A stretch of DNA of 64,000 nt from Lachnospiraceae bacterium. GTDB lineage: Bacteria; Bacillota; Clostridia; Lachnospirales; Lachnospiraceae. Positions 1 to 8,749 of this stretch are shown in pieces. Positions within the stretch are counted from its first letter, which is position 1; each line of letters opens with the position of its first letter. A program made the translations under genes and the position numbers. The notes under the pieces were generated by a model. That model was not told the DNA's origin. It did not search any database and saw only the letters and a list, made by a program, of their open reading frames with translations. The stretch is taken from positions 1 to 64,000 of the forward strand of contig JAFZOW010000075.1 of assembly GCA_017552715.1 (NCBI GenBank), written 5' to 3'.

Positions 1-243
1 CAGCTCTTCTATAAAGGAACTCTGCTCCCGGCGTCCGTTAAGAAGGTCCAGCTCGTAATTCTGTATGACGTTTAAGTTGCTTATCTCACTGTAGCGCGAA
101 CCCACAGATTTACGGTCAAGCTCTTTTTCTTCCAGCTCCTTCCGCTCCTGCTCTTCCTTCTCCTTTAAGCCGCTGTCGATCTCCGTCTTCTTTTTCTTTG
201 TCTTCAGCAGTTCACCGTTGTTACCGTTTCCGCTCCAGTCCAT
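1..243 (-). CDS. Small charged hypothetical protein, 3' end outside the window
   Basis: The reading frame starts at an ATG (243..241) with GGAGGGA just upstream and stays open for 81 codons to the window edge, so only the N-terminal part is visible. It is hydrophilic, with a Lys run (KTKKKK) near residue 16 and an E/K-rich stretch (residues 29-48) that would form a charged helix or coiled coil. I see no signal peptide and no membrane segment. It lies 59 bp downstream of the second ABC exporter half on the same strand, so it is probably the next gene of that operon. I do not recognise the family; a cytoplasmic accessory protein of the transporter is only a guess from position. Confidence 0.6.
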   Translation of the reverse strand, partial: MDWSGNGNNGELLKTKKKKTEIDSGLKEKEEQERKELEEKELDRKSVGSRYSEISNLNVIQNYELDLLNGRREQSSFIEEL

Positions 244-302
244 GGTGTCCCTCCTTTGATCTTATGGTAATGTTGGATCAGTTCCTTTTATGGTTTATAT
301 GA

Positions 303-2468
303 TCACGCGCTCTGCGCCATCTGCAGGCGGTAATATATCCCTTTCTTTTCCAGCAGTTCTTCATGGGAGCCGATCTCGGCGATGCGGTGACCGTCGATGA
401 CCATGATGCGGTCGGCCCCCCGCAGGGTGGAAAGCCGGTTGGCTATGGCAAAGGTGGTCTTGCCGCTGGTCAGACGTTCCAATGCCTTCTGTATCATATA
501 TTCGCTTTCCGTATCCAGGCTGGCCGTAGCCTCATCCAGGATGAGTATCCTGGGATCCGTAAGTATGGCCCGGGCTATGGCGATACGCTGCCTCTCGCCT
601 CCGGAAAGGGAATGCCCCTTTTCCCCCACATAGGTATTATAGCCGTCGGGGGTATCGCAGATGAAGTCGTGGGCATTTGCCAGCTTGGCCGCATGTATGA
701 TCTCATCGATGCCGGCATCCGGTCTGGAGAAACGGATGTTATCCAGTATAGTACCCGAAAAGAGGAAGGTCTCCTGCAGCACCACCCCGATCTGGGAATG
801 ATAGGAGCTCTTGCGTATCTCCTTGATATCCTTACCGTCCACCAGCAATCTTCCGTCATCCACTTCATAAAGCCCCATCAGCAGATTGATCAGGGTAGAT
901 TTTCCGGCACCGGAAGCCCCAACGATACCGATCATCTCGCCGGGCTTTATCACTGCATTTATATCCTCCAGCACCGGCTGGTAGGACTTGTAACCGAAGG
1001 TTGCATGATCGAAGCGTATCTCGCCCTTGATGGCCAGGTCCGTCACCTTCGTTTCGTCCTGCTTCTCCACCTCCTGCCCCAGGATGTCGTTGATACGCTC
1101 CAGGCAGCTCCCCAGCTGTGTCAGCTGCATGGGCAGACGGTTCAGCCAGCCTATATACTGGAAGAGCAGCTGGGTATAGGTCACAAACTGGTACAGCGCT
1201 CCCGGCGTCATACGCCCGCCAAGCACATCCCTTCCGCCGAAGAGCACCACCGCCAGCACCCCCAGTCCCATGAGCAGCTGCAGCATGGGAGAGAACACGG
1301 CCCAGAAACTTTCGTTCCGACGGTTGATCCGTGCAAATTCATCGGACAGATGTTTGAAATGCTCCGCCTCTTCCAGCTCCTTACCATAGGTCTTAACCAC
1401 CCGCATGCCCGAGAGCACGTCCTGCAGATCGCTGGACACATCATCGTTCTTCCGGTACTGCAGGGAGAAGATTCGGTGCATGGTCTTCCGGAAGGTCATG
1501 GTAAGAAAGACCGCCAGCGGCACGAACAGGAAGGTGAGCAGGGCCAGCTTGAAGTTCAGCACCAGCATGAAGATCACATCCCAGATGAAGATAAAGAGCA
1601 CCGCAAAAAGATTGCAGAACACATCCTCCATGAACTGACGGATGAACATGGTATCCTGGGTGATCTCGTTTAAGAGCTGTCCCGGCCGCCTGTCATTGAT
1701 AAAGCTTATGGGCAGCTCCTGGTATTTGCGGAAGAGCTCATAACGCAGGTCTCCCGCGATCCGGGCTCCCAGCCTTGCGGAAGCATTGCTCTTTAAAACA
1801 TTTACGATCACGATGCCCACGCTCAGGGAGAACATCATACCTAAGAATACCAGCGCCTGCTTCATGCCTCCGCCGCCCTTCAGCACATCATTGATCAGAT
1901 GCTTCTGCAGCTCCGGGTTCAAAAGCGTGGTCACGGCTGCCAGTATCATCAGGATAAAGATCCCGAAATACTGTTTTTTGTAGGGTGCCGCCATGCGCAG
2001 GAAGGGTGCCAGCCAGGTTCCCTCGCCGGAACACTTCGGACAGCGCTTCGTTCCCGGGATGGCCCGGCCGCACTTCGGGCAGGTCTTCTCGTATTCCCGG
2101 CTCTCCACCTCTTCAAAACGGCCGCTGATCAGGATATTGATGCCGCGGGCCACATAGGCATAGCGGCTTAAGTGCTTAGCCGAATAGTGGACCAGGATCT
2201 TTTCCGTACCCCGGTGGTTTACGGTAAGCAGTCCGCCTCCCACGCGGGGACAGGACTTTGCTTCACTGCAGTCTTTGATATCATAAGACGCCGTAAGCTT
2301 TCCTCCCGTATGGATGAGGATACGTTTTGTTGTAACGATCAGGTAGGAATCCTTAACCCACTGTGCTCCGGCATCGATATCAAAGGGCACGGCATAATAG
2401 ATCCGCTCCTCCCCGGAAAGGGCAAGCTCATCTTCGATGGTTTTCGGAATATTGTAATAGAGGATCAC
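303..2468 (-). CDS. ABC exporter half (permease-ATPase) with N-terminal PH-like region and zinc ribbon
   Basis: 721 residues from a GTG start (GGAGAGA upstream). Residues 1-120 form a beta-rich region resembling a bacterial PH domain, followed by a CxxC-x9-CxxC zinc ribbon (Cys130, 133, 143, 146). The exporter transmembrane domain spans about 160-460. The nucleotide-binding domain has Walker A GASGAGKST (517-525), signature LSGGE (621-625) and Walker B ILILDE (641-646). The H-loop reads AIANRLST, with Asn677 where His is normal. Export by alternating access is expected; the substrate is unknown. It lies 18 bp after the paralogous half at 2487-5336, so the two probably form a heterodimer, this subunit carrying the altered switch residue. 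The N-terminal add-ons are absent from ordinary MsbA/LmrA-type exporters. Confidence 0.88.
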   Translation of the reverse strand: MILYYNIPKTIEDELALSGEERIYYAVPFDIDAGAQWVKDSYLIVTTKRILIHTGGKLTASYDIKDCSEAKSCPRVGGGLLTVNHRGTEKILVHYSAKHLSRYAYVARGINILISGRFEEVESREYEKTCPKCGRAIPGTKRCPKCSGEGTWLAPFLRMAAPYKKQYFGIFILMILAAVTTLLNPELQKHLINDVLKGGGGMKQALVFLGMMFSLSVGIVIVNVLKSNASARLGARIAGDLRYELFRKYQELPISFINDRRPGQLLNEITQDTMFIRQFMEDVFCNLFAVLFIFIWDVIFMLVLNFKLALLTFLFVPLAVFLTMTFRKTMHRIFSLQYRKNDDVSSDLQDVLSGMRVVKTYGKELEEAEHFKHLSDEFARINRRNESFWAVFSPMLQLLMGLGVLAVVLFGGRDVLGGRMTPGALYQFVTYTQLLFQYIGWLNRLPMQLTQLGSCLERINDILGQEVEKQDETKVTDLAIKGEIRFDHATFGYKSYQPVLEDINAVIKPGEMIGIVGASGAGKSTLINLLMGLYEVDDGRLLVDGKDIKEIRKSSYHSQIGVVLQETFLFSGTILDNIRFSRPDAGIDEIIHAAKLANAHDFICDTPDGYNTYVGEKGHSLSGGERQRIAIARAILTDPRILILDEATASLDTESEYMIQKALERLTSGKTTFAIANRLSTLRGADRIMVIDGHRIAEIGSHEELLEKKGIYYRLQMAQSA

Positions 2469-2486
2469 TTATATCTCTCCTTTACT

Positions 2487-5336
2487 TTACAAAAACAGGT
2501 CCAGTCTGCGCCTTTCCTTCTGGGTCAGCGCATTCACGTCCCGGATCTCGAAGCGGTTCTCGTCCAGATCCGATATGATGAGACGTTCGTCGGAAAGACG
2601 GGTTACGGCATTGGAAGCCATGTTGATGGCAAACTTGCACTCACCCTTATCCGTCAGCACATGGAAATAGGCGTAACCGTACTCATCCTTTATGCTGTAG
2701 ATCCTTTGGATCTGCGGCATGAAGTAGTTCAGATCCAGCTGCTCCCGCAGAAGCTTTCTGCTTTCCTCCGACAGCTGTGAAAGATCTTCGATGATGCCGA
2801 TCTCCCTGCCCTTGCCGTCACCTTCCCGTACGGAGATAAAGCGGTCCTCATCCGTAAAGGGAAAGAGCCGCACGATCTTTACGCGTTCGTAATGCTTCCC
2901 GCGGCAGTACAGATCCACGAAGCCGCCCTCCGTCCGCTCAAAGCGGTCCTCGGGACTTATGTGATGCATCTGCGTCATCTCCTCGGCTTCCTTCTCATAT
3001 TCCTTTGCGATCTCCGACATCTCTTCCGCTCCTTTCAGCTGCACGTTGGTCTGCATACGCGACAGCTTATGATAGATCCCGTCCTCCAGGCGGTCCAGTT
3101 CCTCCGCCGTTCCTTCCTCCACGATGCGTCCCTTTTCTATGACGATCAGGCGGTCCGCATCCCGCAGGGTGGACAGCTGGTGGGCGATGGATAAGGTGGT
3201 ACGCCCCTTTACCAGCTGCTTTAAGGAATACTGTATCGCCTTTTCGGTTTCCGTATCCACGCTGGCTGTAGCCTCGTCCAGGATCAGGATCTTGGGATCC
3301 TTAAGGATGGCCCTGGCTATGGACACGCGCTGCTTCTCTCCGCCGGATAAGTCCTTGCCCGCCGAACCGATGATGGTATCGTAACCGTCCGGCATGGCCG
3401 AGATGAATTCATGGGCACCCGCCAGCTTGGCCGCCCGTATGATCTCGCTCCTGCCGGCCTGCTCCCTGCCGTAGGAGATGTTCATGGCCACACTGCCCAT
3501 GAAGATATAGCTTTCCTGGGAGACCATGGCCACATTGCTGCGCAGATCCGAAAAGGCCAGCTCCTTTACATTGATGCCGTCGATACGGATCGCTCCTTCC
3601 TGTACATCGTACAGGCGCGAGATAAGGTTCACCAGGGTGGATTTACCCGCACCGGAGCGCCCTACTATACCCAGAAGCTCTCCTTCCTTTACCTTCAGGG
3701 ACATATCCTTAAGCACCGCGCGGCTCTTGCTGTAACCGAAGCTCATATGGTCGATCTCTATCTCCCCTTTGGGTTTAGGGAGCATCTTCGGATGGGGATC
3801 CTCCTGCACATCCGGGATGGAATCGATGATCTCGAAAAGGCGCTGGGCTGCGTTCATGCTCTCCGACCACATACGGAAAACATAGGAGAAGAAATTCATA
3901 GGCCCGTTGAGCTGCGCCACATAGCCCACAAAAGTGAGCAGTACGCCCAGCTCGATCTTTTCCGTCTTCAGCACAAAAAACACGCCGATGATCCAGATCC
4001 AGATGCTGGAGACCTCCTGTACCAGATTGTAGAGTATGGAAAAGCGGTTGCGCAGGCGCACGATATCCACCTCGGCTTCCATCAGTCGCCGGTTGGGTTT
4101 TTCAAATCGCTTCAGCTCCTCTTCCTGCTGGCCGAAGGCTTTTACCACGCGGGCACCGCTTAAGTTGTCGTTGGCCCGGCTGCTCACCGCCTTCTCCGCA
4201 CGGTGTCTTCTGCCGGAAAGATTCCAGAGTCCGGGACGGAGCTTTACGGTCATGTAGACCAGCAGCGGCAGAAGGATACAGGCGATCAGTGCCATCTGCC
4301 AGTTCAGCTGATACATTACCGCAAAGGTCACGATGATGGTCAGTCCCTGGATAAAGATGGAAGGCAGGCCGTCGATAAAGAATTCCGTGACCCGGTTGGA
4401 ATCGCTCACCACTCGCGTCATCAGGCCGCCTGTCTGCTTGGAGGTAAAGAAATTCAGGGAAAGCCGGCTCATGGCCGAGAACACATCGCTTTTGATATCC
4501 CGAACGGTTTTGGTGGCGATATTGGCCATCAAGAGCATCTGTACCGCATTGGTAAGATGCGAGATCACACGGCAGCCCAGCATCATCCCCACCAGTATGG
4601 TAAGGGCCAGCACATACTTTCCGGCCAGTCCGTAGCGCACAAGAAAAGTATCGTCCTGTCCCAGCACATGATCGTAAAGGACCTTGCCGCTTAAGTAAGG
4701 CCAGGCCACACTGATGGCGGCCGAAAGGATGTAGCAGAAAAAGAGCAGGATGATGGAAAGCTTATAACGGAAGAAGTAACGCAGCGTACGCGCGAAGAGC
4801 GTCCTCTTGTTGGTACATTTCGGGCAGAGCTTTTTTTCGGGATCCGGATACATGGTCCCGCAGATGGGGCAGTAGAGTTCTTCCTCTTCTTTCTGCTCCC
4901 CTTCCTCTTCCTCCGGCTGTACGGCTCCGTGCTTCAGTATGCGCACACACAGCTGCATGCTTTCCAGACAGGTATTACTGAAGGCTGCCAGCTTTACGCT
5001 TTTTCCTTCGTATTCCGCCGCCAGAACATGGGAAGCGATATGCCGCTCCAGATGCATATCGGAAAGCTTTTCGCGCTCGTACTGCGACAGCTCATATTCC
5101 TCCGGTTCCCAGGCATCCGTCTCCCGGGTACGGGTGCCGCGGAAATAACGGATCTGCTCCCGGGGCAGATCCCCGCGCAGAACCAGAATGCTCTTCTCCG
5201 TTACCAGTACATAGCCTGTTATGTATTCGCAGTCAAAAGAAAGATCCGCCGGGCTGAACGCCAGTATATCCTTTTCATCGATCTGCATCTCCCCAAGGGT
5301 ACGCAGCACGACTGCGGGAATTTTGTTTTCTTTCAT
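2487..5336 (-). CDS. ABC exporter half with zinc ribbon and C-terminal DUF1854 domain
   Basis: 949 residues, much longer than the roughly 580 of a plain exporter half. Order: beta-rich PH-like region (about 20-135), an acidic linker, a zinc ribbon (Cys156, 159, 171, 174), transmembrane domain (about 190-500), nucleotide-binding domain with Walker A GRSGAGKST (559-567), LSGGE (663-667), Walker B ILILDE (683-688) and intact switch His719, then a charged linker and a C-terminal domain (about 805-949) that I read as DUF1854. DUF1854 is otherwise known next to cyanophycin-associated ABC transporters. The gene starts 12 bp after the MEMO-AMMECR1 gene ends and is followed 18 bp later by its partner half. 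Substrate unknown. Family assignment is firm; the DUF1854 call rests on pattern recognition. Confidence 0.87.
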   Translation of the reverse strand: MKENKIPAVVLRTLGEMQIDEKDILAFSPADLSFDCEYITGYVLVTEKSILVLRGDLPREQIRYFRGTRTRETDAWEPEEYELSQYEREKLSDMHLERHIASHVLAAEYEGKSVKLAAFSNTCLESMQLCVRILKHGAVQPEEEEGEQKEEEELYCPICGTMYPDPEKKLCPKCTNKRTLFARTLRYFFRYKLSIILLFFCYILSAAISVAWPYLSGKVLYDHVLGQDDTFLVRYGLAGKYVLALTILVGMMLGCRVISHLTNAVQMLLMANIATKTVRDIKSDVFSAMSRLSLNFFTSKQTGGLMTRVVSDSNRVTEFFIDGLPSIFIQGLTIIVTFAVMYQLNWQMALIACILLPLLVYMTVKLRPGLWNLSGRRHRAEKAVSSRANDNLSGARVVKAFGQQEEELKRFEKPNRRLMEAEVDIVRLRNRFSILYNLVQEVSSIWIWIIGVFFVLKTEKIELGVLLTFVGYVAQLNGPMNFFSYVFRMWSESMNAAQRLFEIIDSIPDVQEDPHPKMLPKPKGEIEIDHMSFGYSKSRAVLKDMSLKVKEGELLGIVGRSGAGKSTLVNLISRLYDVQEGAIRIDGINVKELAFSDLRSNVAMVSQESYIFMGSVAMNISYGREQAGRSEIIRAAKLAGAHEFISAMPDGYDTIIGSAGKDLSGGEKQRVSIARAILKDPKILILDEATASVDTETEKAIQYSLKQLVKGRTTLSIAHQLSTLRDADRLIVIEKGRIVEEGTAEELDRLEDGIYHKLSRMQTNVQLKGAEEMSEIAKEYEKEAEEMTQMHHISPEDRFERTEGGFVDLYCRGKHYERVKIVRLFPFTDEDRFISVREGDGKGREIGIIEDLSQLSEESRKLLREQLDLNYFMPQIQRIYSIKDEYGYAYFHVLTDKGECKFAINMASNAVTRLSDERLIISDLDENRFEIRDVNALTQKERRRLDLFL

Positions 5337-5348
5337 AGATCTTATCCC

Positions 5349-6782
5349 TTAATGATGACGTATCACTTCAAAGCGCTGCAGACTCAGCTTTTCTCCCGCT
5401 TTGATCCCGGCTTTGCGGCGGGCAATATCGATCTGCTCTTCCACGCTGTCTACCCCGTCCAGATCCGGAAGGAGCAGGCCCCTTCTGTATCCGCTGCTTA
5501 CGATCACGCCATAGCGCTTCACATCCAACTGCCCGGGAGAATCGATATCCTCCGGTTCCCCCAGCACATCCACACTGTATTCCAGATAAGGCAGTTCCTC
5601 CGGACGCAGGGCCGGAAAACGCGGGTCCTCCGTACCTGCACTTACCGCATTGCGCAAAAGCTCTTCCGCAACACAGTCCGTTACCGGGAGTATGGTGCCT
5701 ATGCAGCCCCTGAGCTGCCCGTCCTTATGCAGGGATACAAAAGCCCCTGCACGACGCTCAAGAAGTTCCTCCCGTATACTATCCGCTTCCGGAGCATCCT
5801 TAAGGACTTCCTCAAGCGCCTCTTCCGCATCCTCGAGGCGCTTTCCGTCCCGCACAAAGCTTTCCAGCGACTTTCTCGCCAGCTTCACCCAGGGATCCTG
5901 TGCCTCATGCTGCTTCGCTATCTCTTTTATTCTGTCTTCTTCTCTTTTCATCAGGAATCTTCTGTCCTCATCCTCTCCCAGCACACGGTAGGTGCATATC
6001 CCGTAGCCCACACCGAAGGTGGCTTCGTGGGAAAGTTCATGTACTTCCACCGCCCGGCCGTCCAGTGCTCCGGCCATCATCACAAAGGAACGGTGTCCGC
6101 ATTCTCCCGCCTTATCGCAGAAAACCTCATCAAAATCGAAGAGCTCCCCGAAGGCCCCTCTGCCCATGACATTCATGATGCGCTCATCATATTCCGGCCC
6201 CTCGGGTACCAGACCGTAAGGTCCGTCTTCCTTCTGGCAGTGGGACAGATCCCCGCTGGCCACGTATACCGCTTTCCTTCCGAGCTTAGAGAGCGCCTTT
6301 GTGATCAGCTGCCCTACGCGGTAATGCTCGGCGTAGCTTAAAGCGGAAAGGCCGATGCGCAGAAGCCTGAAATCCTTATACTTCTTCCGGATAAAATACA
6401 GGGGTACCATCACCCCGTGATCCAGGGAAGGCTCACGCTGCCCTTCGGTACCTGCCGGTATCCCTGCCGCCGCAGCCTCTTTCGAAATGAGTGTTGTAAG
6501 CTCCGTATCGTAATCCACCGCAAACTCAACCTGCGGCGCAGCAAAACGGGACATGCTCCCTTTTGCACCCAGTCCCGGGGAGATATGGAAATAATCCCGG
6601 TACATGACCGTATGGGGACTGGAGAGCACTATGGTATCGGGCTTTATCTCCGCGATCTCCTCTGCCACCTTCATGAAAGAAGCAGTGGTAGCGGCGATCT
6701 TTTCCGCTTCCTCTCCTCCCACCTCCGGCAGGATGATGGGCGGATGGGGGACCATATATGCAGCTTTGATGGGGTGATCCAT
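5349..6782 (-). CDS. Fused AmmeMemoRadiSam protein B (MEMO-like) and protein A (AMMECR1)
   Basis: 477 residues from the ATG at 6782, chosen over an in-frame start 47 codons upstream because GGAAG sits 7 nt before it and the MEMO homology begins there. The N-terminal half (about 1-270) has the LigB/MEMO fold signatures PHPPIILPEVG and VLSSPHTVMYRDYF, and later ASGDLSHC. The C-terminal half (about 300-477) is an AMMECR1 domain with the conserved hexapeptide LRGCIG. In many bacteria and archaea these two proteins are encoded with a radical SAM enzyme (AmrS); none is visible here, so that partner must lie elsewhere or be missing. The biochemical role of the system is not settled. It heads the operon with the two ABC exporter halves. 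Confidence 0.88.
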   Translation of the reverse strand: MDHPIKAAYMVPHPPIILPEVGGEEAEKIAATTASFMKVAEEIAEIKPDTIVLSSPHTVMYRDYFHISPGLGAKGSMSRFAAPQVEFAVDYDTELTTLISKEAAAAGIPAGTEGQREPSLDHGVMVPLYFIRKKYKDFRLLRIGLSALSYAEHYRVGQLITKALSKLGRKAVYVASGDLSHCQKEDGPYGLVPEGPEYDERIMNVMGRGAFGELFDFDEVFCDKAGECGHRSFVMMAGALDGRAVEVHELSHEATFGVGYGICTYRVLGEDEDRRFLMKREEDRIKEIAKQHEAQDPWVKLARKSLESFVRDGKRLEDAEEALEEVLKDAPEADSIREELLERRAGAFVSLHKDGQLRGCIGTILPVTDCVAEELLRNAVSAGTEDPRFPALRPEELPYLEYSVDVLGEPEDIDSPGQLDVKRYGVIVSSGYRRGLLLPDLDGVDSVEEQIDIARRKAGIKAGEKLSLQRFEVIRHH

Positions 6783-6838
6783 GGATGATCTTCCTTTCCC
6801 TGCACATCCTCCGGACTGCCCCGGCGGACACGCATCTT

Positions 6839-6868
6839 TTGACAGCTTCATTATCCGTATTATATAAT
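6839..6868 (+). promoter_or_regulatory. Sigma-A promoter of the dehydrogenase gene; its -10 overlaps a minus-strand -10
   Basis: TTGACA (6839-6844), 18-bp spacer, TATAAT (6863-6868), about 58 bp before the start of the 6926 gene. The -10 is part of a perfect palindrome ATTATATAAT (6859-6868), so a second TATAAT reads on the minus strand (6864..6859) toward the MEMO-AMMECR1 gene, with only a weak -35 behind it. One AT-rich centre could serve both divergent genes. Confidence 0.72.
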
Positions 6869-6925
6869 ATTGTGAGCGAAAATAAAAGAAAATAGTTAGG
6901 TTTTCAGCGATTCGGGAGGACAATT

Positions 6926-7882
6926 ATGAAGATCGTGATCCTTGAACGAGACACGGTGGGAAGTGATGTGAGCGTCGATGCACTTTCGGAACTGGGGGAT
7001 ACCACTGTCTATGAAGGTACCCGTCCGGAACTTGTGGCGGAACGGGTGCGGGAAGCGGACATCGTCATCGCCAACAAGATGCCGCTCAATGCTTCCACAC
7101 TGGCTGATGCAAAAAACGTAAAGATGATCTGCCAGTTTGCCACCGGCTTTGATAATATCGATACGGAATACTGCAAAAGCCGCGGCATCGCCGTAGCCAA
7201 CGTAAGTGATTACTGCACGGCTTCCGTGGTGCAGCACACCCTGGCCATGGCCCTGTACCTCTGCGAGCATCTGCCCTTCTACGAGCGTTTTGTGAATGAA
7301 GGACATTACAGTTCCCAGGCCGGCTTTACCTATTTCGAAAAGCCTTTCACGGAATTTGCCGGGAAAACCTGGGGTATCCTGGGCATGGGACATATAGGCC
7401 GCGGCGTGGCCAAAGCCGTCGAAGCTCTGGGCTGCCGTGTGATCTGGGCTTCCGCTTCGGACACCAGGCGGGATGAAGGATACGAACAGGTCTCACTTTC
7501 CACCCTTCTTTCCGAAAGTGATATCCTCTCCCTGCACTGCCCCCTGAACGCAAAAACAAAACACATCATCGACAGGGACGCCCTGCATGCCATGAAGAAC
7601 AGTGCTCTGCTCATCAATGTGGCAAGAGGACCTGTGGTGGACAATGCCGCACTGACGGAGGCATTGAAGGAGAACGAGATCGCGGCAGCGGGTCTGGATG
7701 TGATGGAAGGGGAACCCCTGCAAAAAGAAAATCCCCTCTGCGAACTGCTGGGGGATGAACGTCTACTGATCACTCCGCATATGGCCTGGGCCAGTCTGGA
7801 AGCCAGGCAGCGGGTGGTTTATGAAGCCTGTGAAAATATCAGAGCTTTCATGAAGGGGAAAGAAAGGAACCGTATCGTATAA
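6926..7882 (+). CDS. D-2-hydroxyacid dehydrogenase (NAD-dependent)
   Basis: 318 residues, the usual size for the family. ATG with GGGAGGA 6 nt upstream. The Rossmann nucleotide-binding motif is GMGHIGRGVAKAVEALG; the catalytic Arg lies in NVARGPVVDNAAL, the Glu in AGLDVMEGEP and the His in ITPHMAWAS. These enzymes reduce 2-keto acids such as hydroxypyruvate or glyoxylate to D-hydroxyacids with NADH or NADPH; the substrate cannot be read from sequence. No signal peptide, so cytoplasmic. It is a single gene transcribed from its own consensus promoter, divergent from the MEMO/ABC operon and convergent, with a 3-bp gap, with the anti-sigma gene at 7886. Confidence 0.9.
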   Translation: MKIVILERDTVGSDVSVDALSELGDTTVYEGTRPELVAERVREADIVIANKMPLNASTLADAKNVKMICQFATGFDNIDTEYCKSRGIAVANVSDYCTASVVQHTLAMALYLCEHLPFYERFVNEGHYSSQAGFTYFEKPFTEFAGKTWGILGMGHIGRGVAKAVEALGCRVIWASASDTRRDEGYEQVSLSTLLSESDILSLHCPLNAKTKHIIDRDALHAMKNSALLINVARGPVVDNAALTEALKENEIAAAGLDVMEGEPLQKENPLCELLGDERLLITPHMAWASLEARQRVVYEACENIRAFMKGKERNRIV

Positions 7883-7885
7883 GCC

Positions 7886-8749
7886 TTATTCCTTTCCTTC
7901 CCTTCTGATCTCTTCCACATAAGGATTCTCGGACAGCGCCTTTTCCAGTGCTTCCTCTTCTTCAGGGTTCAGCTCACGGACGGAACGAACGCTGTACTCG
8001 TGGGTCTTTTTATCGTAAGTGATGATCTCCAGTCCGTATTCTTCCTGAAGTATTTCCTTAAAGTCTTCCGGCACATCCCCGCTCACGCGCAGGTTCAGGA
8101 TCAGGGAAGAAGGCAGTTCACCGTCTGTTTCCGCATTCTCATCGTCCTTCTCTTCGCCGGCAGCCGGCTGCAGTGCCACTACGGATTCCTCCTCTACCAC
8201 CGCTCCATCCGTAGTCGTTTCCTCACGCGTACTGTTTTTGGCGTTCTTCTGCCTTTCGCCGGAGGATTCTTCGGCATCCGTTGCCGCTTCAGCCGCCTCC
8301 TCAAAGTTCGCTTCCGCCGTATAAAGCGCCCCGTCCGTCATGAGAGACTGGGGAACCGCACTGCCGGCGGCCATATCCGGTGCAGACGTTTCCATAGCAT
8401 TCCTGCTGTGCAGCATCACCGGAAGGATCAGCGCCGCACACAATACCGCTGCGGCAGGCAATGCGAACAGCTGCCAGCGGACCGGGCTCTTCTTCCTAAC
8501 GGGTCTGTTTAACATGGTCTCTTCCGCTGCCGCCGGAGTATCTGCCTGCGCTGCCGAGAAGGGTATCACTGCCGGCTCCGTTGCCGCAGCTGTATTCTCC
8601 TGTACAGCCGTAACTGCCGGCTGCTCCAGTACCGTTTCGAAAGTCTTCGCCTTCTCCTGCGCATCCAGCTTCGCTTCGATGGCCCCCCAAAAATCGGGAG
8701 CTTCGTCACGGATCAACTGTTGATATTCACTTTCAAAATCCCTGCTCAT
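7886..8749 (-). CDS. Putative membrane anti-sigma partner of the upstream ECF sigma factor
   Basis: 287 residues; the start overlaps the end of the ECF sigma gene by 17 bp, the usual arrangement of an anti-sigma partner. N-terminal cytoplasmic part of about 100 residues, one membrane span (about 105-125, WQLFALPAAAVLCAALILPV), then an extracytoplasmic region rich in Ala, Glu and Thr ending in a small folded domain. I do not see the HxxxCxxC zinc motif of ZAS anti-sigmas, in contrast to the second pair at 35154-36600. The C-terminal 70 residues (LNLRVSGDVPEDF onward) may be a sensory beta domain. Function is inferred from context and topology, not from a family match. Confidence 0.65.
   Translation of the reverse strand: MSRDFESEYQQLIRDEAPDFWGAIEAKLDAQEKAKTFETVLEQPAVTAVQENTAAATEPAVIPFSAAQADTPAAAEETMLNRPVRKKSPVRWQLFALPAAAVLCAALILPVMLHSRNAMETSAPDMAAGSAVPQSLMTDGALYTAEANFEEAAEAATDAEESSGERQKNAKNSTREETTTDGAVVEEESVVALQPAAGEEKDDENAETDGELPSSLILNLRVSGDVPEDFKEILQEEYGLEIITYDKKTHEYSVRSVRELNPEEEEALEKALSENPYVEEIRREGKE

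Noticed and set aside
363..1673. Long plus-strand open frame of 436 codons opposite the ABC exporter half
   Set aside because: It mirrors a gene with clear family motifs on the minus strand, has no ribosome site and reads as low-meaning His/Gln-rich sequence.
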